A DNA stretch of 64,000 nucleotides, taken from positions 769,001-833,000 of the forward strand of contig NC_009513.1 in the NCBI RefSeq assembly GCF_000016825.1, given 5' to 3'. How positions within the stretch are numbered: the stretch's first letter is position 1; every line of letters starts with the position of its first letter. Made by a program: the position numbers and the translations under genes. This DNA is from Limosilactobacillus reuteri subsp. reuteri (lineage in GTDB: Bacteria > Bacillota > Bacilli > Lactobacillales > Lactobacillaceae). Below are positions 57,887-64,000 of this stretch, one piece after another. Below the pieces are notes generated by a model. That model was given only the letters and a program-made list of their open reading frames with translations. It made no database searches and was not told the DNA's origin.

Positions 57887-58779
57887 TGAATAACGAAGTG
57901 GCTGCGTTTTTAGCTTTTTTAAAAGATGAACGACAATTAAGCGATAATACCTTGATGAGTTATCAACGTGACTTAGAACAAACTGTGACTTATTTAGAAG
58001 ATCGAGGGATTGTCGATTGGCAACAGGTGGACCACTATTTACTAATTGACCTTCTTAATAGTCTTCGTCAGCAGGGGAAAGCTAATTCAACAATTAACCG
58101 TGTGATTTCAAGTTTACGGCAATTTTATAAATACATGATCCGTCACCATAACCTAACCATTAATCCAATGGAAATGATTGATCACCAGTATACCTTTAAC
58201 CAACCACCTGCACCGGTAATTTTAACTGAAAAAGAAATTGAACAACTGCTGGCAGTCCCGGATGTTTCAACCCCAATTGGCCTTCGTGATCGAGCGTTGT
58301 TAGAGATTATGGATGCAACGGGAATGAGGGTTAGTGAAGTAATTGCTTTGGATCTGACAGCACTTCATCTCGACGTTAAGCTTCTACAACTAACGGGAAA
58401 GAATGAACGTGAACGAATGATTCCCTTAAGTCAACCAGCAGTTAAGTGGCTTACCGACTACCTAGACCGCGGTCGACCACGTTTACTCAGAGATGAGCAC
58501 GAAACGCGGGTGTTCTTAAATGCTCATGGTTATCCTTTGACGCGGCAAGGAATTTGGAAAAAAATGAAGGAATGGGTTAGTGAGGCTAAAATTAAAAAAG
58601 AAGTTACTCCTCAAACCATGCGCTATTCTTTTGCTGTTCATTTAATAGAAAATGGCGCCGACGTCCAATTAATCCAAGAAATCCTTGGTTATAACGCGAT
58701 GAAGGCTCTCCAACCATATTTACAGGTTTCGCCGCAACAGTTATCTGCTAACTATATGAAATATCATCCGCGTGCATAG
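57886..58779 (+). CDS. xerD: XerD-like tyrosine recombinase with altered active site
   Basis: The full-length 297-residue XerD-type protein would act at dif in chromosome dimer resolution. The SAM-like core-binding domain (1-100) and the catalytic domain align without gaps to XerD. Arg148 (TGMRVSE), Lys172 (TGKNERER), Arg246 and Tyr278 are present. Both active-site histidines are changed: the HxLRH box reads TPQTMRYSFA (Gln243) and the LGH box reads ILGYNAM (Tyr269). Strand exchange is therefore doubtful. It lies in the usual cvfB-xerD-ribT-scpAB order. Confidence 0.88.
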   Translation: MNNEVAAFLAFLKDERQLSDNTLMSYQRDLEQTVTYLEDRGIVDWQQVDHYLLIDLLNSLRQQGKANSTINRVISSLRQFYKYMIRHHNLTINPMEMIDHQYTFNQPPAPVILTEKEIEQLLAVPDVSTPIGLRDRALLEIMDATGMRVSEVIALDLTALHLDVKLLQLTGKNERERMIPLSQPAVKWLTDYLDRGRPRLLRDEHETRVFLNAHGYPLTRQGIWKKMKEWVSEAKIKKEVTPQTMRYSFAVHLIENGADVQLIQEILGYNAMKALQPYLQVSPQQLSANYMKYHPRA

Positions 58780-58792
58780 AAAGGAAAATACG

Positions 58793-59149
58793 ATGTTAGT
58801 TCGTTATCGAAAAGATTACCAAAAAATCGCCCTAGGTTTATTGTCCTTAGTAAAAGACCTTCGAAAAGATAATCGCTTTATGGAGGAGATGGACTGGGCA
58901 CTTGCTAATGATTGGCCAATCTTTTTGTGGAAAGACATGGATGATAGCCACTTTATTGGAATTGTGATTTTAGAAATAGGAGATTGTTACGTACTGATTC
59001 GCCGCTTATCATTTACGCCAAGCGAACGAACGGGGCATAATATTTTTTCCTTATTAGATGGCGTTCACGATCAGTATCCTCATAAACGCCTCATGGGAAC
59101 CTTAGCAACCCAACCAATAATTAGCATGTGGGAGAGAAATAATGAATAA
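58793..59149 (+). CDS. ribT: RibT-like acetyltransferase-fold protein
   Basis: RibT is a GNAT-fold protein of unclear function, linked to riboflavin operons in Bacillus and found between xerD and scpA in lactobacilli. The 118-residue protein has MLVRYRKDYQKIALGLLS at the start, then beta strands WPIFLWKDMDD and FIGIVILEIGDCYVLIRRLSF. The ATG at 58793 follows AGAAAGGAAAA. It overlaps scpA by 8 bp. Confidence 0.8.
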   Translation: MLVRYRKDYQKIALGLLSLVKDLRKDNRFMEEMDWALANDWPIFLWKDMDDSHFIGIVILEIGDCYVLIRRLSFTPSERTGHNIFSLLDGVHDQYPHKRLMGTLATQPIISMWERNNE

Positions 59150-59933
59150 GCAAGTGCAACCACAAAATCTATTTCAACCAGTCATAAAAGTTCATGACTT
59201 TGAAGGGTCACTAGATTTATTACTTCATTTAATAAAGCAATCTGAAATGGATATTTATGATATTCAGATTTCGCAAATTACAAGCCAATACCTTGATTAC
59301 CTTCACCAAATGCAAAGCCACCAATTAGAAGTCGCGGGTGAATATTTTGTAATGGCTGCGACTCTGATGGACATTAAAAGTCAGATGCTGTTACCTTCGC
59401 CGCCAGTATTGGATGATGAGCCAGAAGTAGAGGAGATTGATCCCCGGCAAGAATTAGTGGAACAGCTTTTGGAATATCAGCGTTATAAAAAAGCGGCAGA
59501 TCGATTAAAAGATAAAGAAAATCTGCGTCAACAGGAGTATACTCGGCCAGCAATGCAGGTTCCTCGTGAAATGGTAAAATCTCATGTGGAGCCGGGCATC
59601 AAATTAACGGATTTGCAACAAGCTTTTGCAGCAGTTCTCCGCCGCCAACAATTAGCTACTCCATTAGTTGAAACTGTTGCAGCTGAAAAAGTAAGCATTG
59701 GGCAACAAATGAACCACGTGATTGAAATTGTTCATGATGGTCCGGTTAGATTTGAAGACTTGTTTAAAGATTTACATACTCGTGATGGCTTAGTTACAAC
59801 TTTTTTAGCAATTCTTGAACTAGCAAAACATCAAGCAATTACTATTAACCAAGGTGGCTTGTTTGAACCAATAATTTTAGTGGAGGGACCTAAGAGTGAC
59901 GAATACGAAACTAACCAACCAAGCGCAGATTGA
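59142..59933 (+). CDS. scpA: segregation and condensation protein A
   Basis: ScpA is the kleisin of the SMC-ScpAB condensin, which organises and separates chromosomes. DFEGSLDLLLHLIKQSEMDIYDIQISQITSQY spans the N-terminal SMC-binding helices (given here in part). The C-terminal winged helix contains RFEDLFKDLHTRDGLVTTFLAILEL. It has 263 residues and overlaps scpB by 38 bp. Confidence 0.95.
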   Translation: MNKQVQPQNLFQPVIKVHDFEGSLDLLLHLIKQSEMDIYDIQISQITSQYLDYLHQMQSHQLEVAGEYFVMAATLMDIKSQMLLPSPPVLDDEPEVEEIDPRQELVEQLLEYQRYKKAADRLKDKENLRQQEYTRPAMQVPREMVKSHVEPGIKLTDLQQAFAAVLRRQQLATPLVETVAAEKVSIGQQMNHVIEIVHDGPVRFEDLFKDLHTRDGLVTTFLAILELAKHQAITINQGGLFEPIILVEGPKSDEYETNQPSAD

Positions 59934-60501
59934 AGGGTTACTTTTTATTAGTGGGGATGAAGGAATTACCCTAGGCGATTTAGCAAAAATTTCTGGTTTT
60001 ATGAAACCGGCTGTTCTAGCAATATTACAAGAGCTAAAAAAGAAGTATGAAGATGATCCCACGTCTGCTTTTATCTTACTTGAAAGTGATCAGACCTATC
60101 GTTTAGCAACCAAGCCCCAGTTAGCAGAGGTCATTAAACATTACTTTGAAGTTCCATTAACGGTGCCATTAACTAAAGCATTACTAGAAGTATTGGCCAT
60201 TGTTGCTTATCGGCAACCAATTACGCGGCTAGAAATTGATGATATTCGGGGAGTGCAAAGTTCAGGATCATTACAAAAATTAATGGTTCGTGGATTAGTT
60301 GACACCCATGAACGCTTGGATGCACCTGGCCGGCCATTTTTATATTCAACAACTCCGGCTTTCTTAAACTATTTCGGGTTAAGCGATTTGGATGAACTTC
60401 CACCGCTACCTGATCAAGATGAATTAGAAATGAGTAATTTTAATGGTGATATTTTCCTCGAAGCGTTACAAGCGCGAGAAGAACGAAAGGACGATAATTA
60501 A
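59896..60501 (+). CDS. scpB: segregation and condensation protein B
   Basis: ScpB dimerises and binds the ScpA linker in the condensin complex. The two winged-helix domains include IEGLLFISGDEGITLGDLAK and LEVLAIVAYRQPITRLEIDDIRG, the family signature, split here as LEVLAIVAYRQPITR and EIDDIRG. It has 201 residues. Its stop overlaps the rluB start by one base. Confidence 0.95.
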   Translation: MTNTKLTNQAQIEGLLFISGDEGITLGDLAKISGFMKPAVLAILQELKKKYEDDPTSAFILLESDQTYRLATKPQLAEVIKHYFEVPLTVPLTKALLEVLAIVAYRQPITRLEIDDIRGVQSSGSLQKLMVRGLVDTHERLDAPGRPFLYSTTPAFLNYFGLSDLDELPPLPDQDELEMSNFNGDIFLEALQAREERKDDN

Positions 60502-61217
60502 TGGAACGATTACAAAAGGCAATGGCGGAAGCAGGAGTAGCTTCTCGTCGGGCATCAGAAAAACTTATCCTTCAAGGGAAAGTTGCAGTTAATGGCAAGA
60601 TTGTGACTGAACTTGGGACTAAAGTTGGTGTTCATGATGAGATTGTAGTAAATGGGGTTCCAATCCATCATGAACAACACGTTTACTACTTGCTAAATAA
60701 ACCGCGGGGTGTTATCTCAAGTGCTCATGATGATAAGGGGCGGCGAACAGTCGTTGACATTATTCATGATGCTGATATTGATGAACGCATTTATCCAGTT
60801 GGTCGATTAGACTATGACACAACCGGGATTCTTCTCCTAACAAATGATGGTACTTTGGCAAATAAACTGATGCATCCTAAATATGAAGTTGAAAAAACTT
60901 ATGTTGCTAAGGTTGAAGGAATCGTCAAAAATGATGAGTTAAAACAATTACGTTTAGGGGTGATCATCGATGGCCGAAAGACAAAACCGGCTAAATCGAA
61001 GCTCCTGAATGTTGACCGTGCCAAGAAGACAAGTCTTGTTCAATTAACAATCCATGAAGGACGAAACCACCAAGTTAAGAATATGTTTAAGGCAGTAGGA
61101 CATCCGGTGACTAAACTTCATCGTGAAACATATGGACCATTAAATTTGTATGGTCTTCAGCCGGGTGAATTCCGTGCATTAAAGCCTGAAGAAGTGCAGT
61201 TATTAAAGAAAAAGTAA
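60501..61217 (+). CDS. rluB: 23S rRNA pseudouridine synthase RluB
   Basis: It makes pseudouridine in 23S rRNA helix 89 (U2605-type site). An N-terminal S4 domain (RLQKAMAEAGVASRRASEKLI) precedes the RsuA/RluB catalytic domain with the Asp in YPVGRLDYDTTGILLLTNDG. NEGRNHQVKNMF is present as HEGRNHQVKNMF. It has 238 residues and is the last gene of the scpAB operon. Confidence 0.95.
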   Translation: MERLQKAMAEAGVASRRASEKLILQGKVAVNGKIVTELGTKVGVHDEIVVNGVPIHHEQHVYYLLNKPRGVISSAHDDKGRRTVVDIIHDADIDERIYPVGRLDYDTTGILLLTNDGTLANKLMHPKYEVEKTYVAKVEGIVKNDELKQLRLGVIIDGRKTKPAKSKLLNVDRAKKTSLVQLTIHEGRNHQVKNMFKAVGHPVTKLHRETYGPLNLYGLQPGEFRALKPEEVQLLKKK

Positions 61218-61321
61218 AATTGAATTTGTGAAATAATCCGAAGGCGCATTGAGGGGGCAGAAGATACCTGGTTTTACGGGAAACTACGGAATAGTACGGA
61301 AATTGAGCCAAGTTATAAACG

Positions 61322-61350
61322 TTGACATGACAGTAAAAGCCTATTAGAAT
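61322..61350 (+). promoter_or_regulatory. sigma-A promoter of the ribU leader
   Basis: TTGACA (61322-61327) and TAGAAT (61345-61350) are separated by 17 bp. The FMN riboswitch begins about 25 bp downstream. Confidence 0.88.
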
Positions 61351-61375
61351 AGGACTTGTAAAAATATAAAACGTT

Positions 61376-61488
61376 TGTCTTCAAGGCGTGGTGAAATTCC
61401 CGACCGGCGGTGACAGCCCGCAACCCATTGTTAATGGTTGATCTGGTGTAATTCCAGAGCCGACAGTACAGTCTGGTATAAAGAAGAT
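61376..61488 (+). promoter_or_regulatory. FMN riboswitch (RFN element)
   Basis: The conserved RFN segments occur in order: GGCGTGGTGAAATTCCCGAC, CGGCGGTGACAGCCCGC, CTGGTGTAATTCCAGAGCCG and ACAGTACAGTCTGG. P1 is formed by TCTTC and GAAGA (61378-61382 with 61483-61487). FMN binding should favour the downstream terminator and shut off ribU. Confidence 0.97.
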
Positions 61489-61521
61489 TTCTGTATTAAA
61501 TAATCTTTAAATGGTTTATTT

Positions 61522-61562
61522 GCGTTGCTGACAAACAAATGTTAAGTCAGCAACGCTTTTTT
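61522..61562 (+). terminator. FMN-controlled terminator
   Basis: An eleven-base stem, GCGTTGCTGAC / GTCAGCAACGC, is followed by six T residues, between the riboswitch and ribU. Confidence 0.92.
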
Positions 61563-61609
61563 AATACAGGATGCCAAATGGAGACAATCTCAAATGGAGG
61601 TTGTTATTA

Positions 61610-62188
61610 ATGACAGTAACGCATCAACGTATTCAACGATTGGTAGGTATAGCATGTTTGGGTGCCTTAGCATTTATTTTAATGTTTTTTGAGTTTCCAG
61701 TTTTGCCGATGGCGCCCTACCTTAAACTGGACTTTTCTGATGTCCCTGTTTTGCTAGGGGGATATATCTATGGGCCAGTTGGTGGAATTATTATTGCTGC
61801 AATTAAATGTTTAATTCATGGAAGGATTCACGGCTTTTCTCCAGCTGAATTAATTGGAGTTACCAGCGACTTCATTTCATCCCTCGCTCTTCTGCTTCCG
61901 TTCTGCTGGGTATGGCGTCATCATAACTGGAGTAAGAAAAGACAAGCGATTACTGGAATTGTTTTGGGAACAGTAATATTGACTGTCTTAATGTCCCTGT
62001 TGAACTTGTGGATCCTTACGCCTTTATATATGGCGGTTTGGAACTGGAAGTCGACATTACCAGTATCCCAGTTAGTGGCGATTGGTGTGTTGCCTTTTAA
62101 CATTATTAAGGGTTTGGTTGTTACAATTGTATATACAATTATTGCGGGTCGGTTACGTTCATGGCTAGATCAGCATAGAATGATCTAA
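61610..62188 (+). CDS. ribU: riboflavin ECF transporter substrate-binding protein RibU
   Basis: RibU is the membrane S component that captures riboflavin and works with the shared ECF module. The 192-residue protein has six hydrophobic helices. FPVLPMAPYLKLDFSDVPVLLGGYIYGP is the signature region (positions 34-61, given here only in part as LKLDFSDVPVLLGGYIYGP). The ATG at 61610 has ATGGAGG nine bases upstream. Expression is controlled by the FMN riboswitch. It feeds ribF. Confidence 0.94.
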   Translation: MTVTHQRIQRLVGIACLGALAFILMFFEFPVLPMAPYLKLDFSDVPVLLGGYIYGPVGGIIIAAIKCLIHGRIHGFSPAELIGVTSDFISSLALLLPFCWVWRHHNWSKKRQAITGIVLGTVILTVLMSLLNLWILTPLYMAVWNWKSTLPVSQLVAIGVLPFNIIKGLVVTIVYTIIAGRLRSWLDQHRMI

Positions 62189-62288
62189 AAAGATAAATTA
62201 AGAGGGTTGAGATTTTTCTTGGCCTTTTATTTTTTATGGTAGAATTTTTAAATAAATTACGTATATAAATATATAGGGGGTGAAATCC

Positions 62289-63314
62289 GTGAATAAATTA
62301 TTGCGCTTTTTTAGCTATCATCAGCCACGGCGAATTCGTGTAATTGAAAACACTCTGCGAAGCCGGCGAACAGTCGCAACCCTCTTTTGGGCGCGACAAT
62401 ATGGAATCTTAGAATGGTTAGGGGCAGATCGAACACTGAATCGGCAAGAATATGATCAGCTTATTAATCAACTTGTTGCTGATAAACTATTAGCGATTGA
62501 TGATCAATCCCAAGCAATTCTTACAGAAGAGGGCGCGAAAGTTTTAAAAAACGAAGAAGAGAGTTTCTACATCCCATCGTTTTACGACTGGTACTGGTTA
62601 ACCAATACGCAACGAATAATCCAACGACTTTTTTTAGCTATTCAAGTTGTATCAGAATTCTCTTATCATCAAAGAAAGTATGTTCCATTGGCGATTTCAT
62701 ATGGTGAAATGGTTGCGGTGAAGCAGTGGTTTCGACAAAATTATCATCACGATCTGGTTAAGACTCTCTATACTGATCTCCATCGGTTTGGCAGCGCGTT
62801 GGAAAGTGAAGATCCACGAATGACAACAGACCTTTTTAATGTCATGATTGGTTATCAGCGATCAGGATGGACAATTAATCAAGCAGCTCAAGAATTGAAA
62901 ATAAAAATCGACGATATCCAGTACTTACGTCATGACGAGATGTTAGCGGTTAGCGCTTATGCTCGTAATTTTCCTGGTCCACTGCAACAATTGCTCCTTC
63001 CGCTGATCAATGAGAGTCCACTAAACCGGAGTGCCCAAGTAACGTTTGACTTATATACCCAGGGAGAGCCAATTGAACTGATTGCTCAAGAGCGACGGTT
63101 GAAAGAAAATACAATTAGGGAGCATCTCTTGGAAGCGGCAATCCTTATTCCTGACAAGCTAGATTGGGATATCCTTTTGCCAGAAAGTAAGCGTGACGAA
63201 CTTAGTCGATTCTATAAGGGCGAACCGACCGCATGGAAATTTGACGAGCAAATTGCCAGTTTTTATGAATACCGCCTATATCAAATATTTCAAGGAATAA
63301 CAAATGAAAAATAA
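62289..63314 (+). CDS. ypbB: YpbB-like helix-turn-helix protein next to recQ
   Basis: A 341-residue protein of unknown function that is regularly encoded before recQ in Firmicutes. The C-terminal third carries a helicase-partner-type HTH (QGEPIELIAQERRLKENTIREH), resembling the HTH_40 domain found at the C-terminus of some RecQ and PIF1 helicases. I choose GTG at 62289 because AGGGGGTG lies just upstream. Its end overlaps recQ by 11 bp, so a shared role with RecQ is likely. Confidence 0.8.
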   Translation: MNKLLRFFSYHQPRRIRVIENTLRSRRTVATLFWARQYGILEWLGADRTLNRQEYDQLINQLVADKLLAIDDQSQAILTEEGAKVLKNEEESFYIPSFYDWYWLTNTQRIIQRLFLAIQVVSEFSYHQRKYVPLAISYGEMVAVKQWFRQNYHHDLVKTLYTDLHRFGSALESEDPRMTTDLFNVMIGYQRSGWTINQAAQELKIKIDDIQYLRHDEMLAVSAYARNFPGPLQQLLLPLINESPLNRSAQVTFDLYTQGEPIELIAQERRLKENTIREHLLEAAILIPDKLDWDILLPESKRDELSRFYKGEPTAWKFDEQIASFYEYRLYQIFQGITNEK

Positions 63315-64000
63315 GCAAGAAATTCTAGATGTTTTACAAAATTATTTTGGCTTTGATGATTTTCGTCCAGGCCAAGAAGAGACAATTAACGCCTTACTGG
63401 AAGGAAAAGACACTTTATCGATTCTTCCCACTGGTGCCGGGAAATCCCTTTTATATCAATTGCCAGCTTATTTATTGTCAGGAACGATCCTCATTGTTTC
63501 ACCGTTAATTTCACTAATGCAGGATCAAGTTGACCGTCTTCATCGGCAGGGAGAAAAACGAGTCATTATGTTAAGCGGCCAGCTTGTCGGAAAAGAGCGA
63601 GCAAGTGTTCTCCGCAATTTGAAATCATTTAAATTTATATTTACTTCTCCAGAAATGCTTGATAACCAGCAAGTTTTAACTGCACTTAAGAAAAATAAGA
63701 TTGCGTTAATGGTTATTGATGAGGCCCATTGTATCTCACAGTGGGGTCCTGATTTTCGTCCTGAATATTTATTGCTAAAGGAAGTTCGGCAGCAATTAGG
63801 ATCGCCGACAACATTGCTGTTGACGGCAACTGCTACCCCTCGTATTCGACAGGATATTTTGAAAAAAATGGGGATGGCGACTGCTTATCAGGTAATTAAA
63901 TCTGTTGACCGTCCTAACATTTTTTTAGCTGTTAAGTCCATCGCTACTCAAAAGGAAAAGGATGGTGAACTTCTGAAACTAGTTCAAAAATTCACTGGTC
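63304..64000 (+). CDS. recQ: ATP-dependent DNA helicase RecQ, N-terminal part
   Basis: RecQ unwinds DNA 3' to 5' in recombination and fork repair. The window cuts the gene after about 232 codons. Visible parts are FGFDDFRPGQEETINALLEG (motif 0), LPTGAGKSLLYQLPA (Walker A), SPLISLMQDQVDRL, IDEAHCISQWGPDFRPEY (DEAH box and RecQ loop) and LLLTATATPRIRQDI (motif III). The ATG at 63304 overlaps the end of ypbB. Confidence 0.95.
   Translation, partial: MKNKQEILDVLQNYFGFDDFRPGQEETINALLEGKDTLSILPTGAGKSLLYQLPAYLLSGTILIVSPLISLMQDQVDRLHRQGEKRVIMLSGQLVGKERASVLRNLKSFKFIFTSPEMLDNQQVLTALKKNKIALMVIDEAHCISQWGPDFRPEYLLLKEVRQQLGSPTTLLLTATATPRIRQDILKKMGMATAYQVIKSVDRPNIFLAVKSIATQKEKDGELLKLVQKFTG

Noticed and set aside
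58772..58792. Longer start for the ribT-like gene inside xerD
   Set aside because: The AGAAAGGAAAA binding site lies between this codon and the ATG at 58793, which fits the family start.

Overview
The window is low-GC Firmicute chromosome and fits a heterofermentative lactobacillus, most likely Limosilactobacillus reuteri or a close relative. The supporting signs are the protein sequences, L-lactate dehydrogenase plus a bile salt hydrolase, an ISLre2-type insertion sequence, and a dnaE-pyk junction without the pfkA gene that sits there in homofermentative relatives. The species name is inference; I ran no search.

Layout. 1-8785 is a housekeeping block: the 3' end of truB, ribF, then the CIRCE-controlled hrcA-grpE-dnaK-dnaJ chaperone cluster and lepA. 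8861-12960 is the remnant of a prophage lysogeny module: a tyrosine integrase, an uncharacterised 244-residue protein divergent from a small acidic protein, two secreted proteins, and a CI-type S24 repressor destroyed by two frameshifts and a nonsense codon, with its operator still in place. No replication, packaging, structural or lysis genes follow. 12961-17353 holds a decayed stretch, a C69 dipeptidase, an Ldh2-family dehydrogenase, the tail of a lost gene and L-lactate dehydrogenase. 17505-22739 is prmA-rsmE-(membrane protein)-rsh-dtd. 22749-25994 has a structured intergenic element, a fructosamine-kinase-like gene and aspS behind a T-box with an Asp specifier; hisS, often found here, is absent.

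26040-26757 is a tnpA-only IS200/IS605 element that ends on the stop codon of an amino-acid ABC transporter operon (27489-29000 and 26756-27499). 29196-33914 carries rpsU, yqeY, a bile salt hydrolase and argGH. 33990-35539 is bioY-birA. 35639-45765 is the conserved phoH-ybeY-dgkA-era-recO-(Gly T-box)-glyQS-dnaG-rpoD series. An aminotransferase follows, then a complete ISLre2-type element (47100-48669) with imperfect terminal repeats and a 9-bp target duplication. Next come trmK, a Nif3-family gene, pepT, a small DUF2929 protein, dnaE and pyk. 57005-61217 is cvfB-xerD-ribT-scpA-scpB-rluB. The window ends with an FMN riboswitch controlling the riboflavin transporter ribU, then a YpbB-like gene and the start of recQ.

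The parts most worth a second look are four. First, the prophage remnant, where two secreted-protein genes share an identical 23-bp dyad placed just after the -10 region. Second, a XerD in the scpAB cluster that has lost both catalytic histidines. Third, a long inverted repeat over the pyk promoter. Fourth, the structured intergenic element after dtd. I found no tRNA, rRNA, CRISPR array or tnpB.
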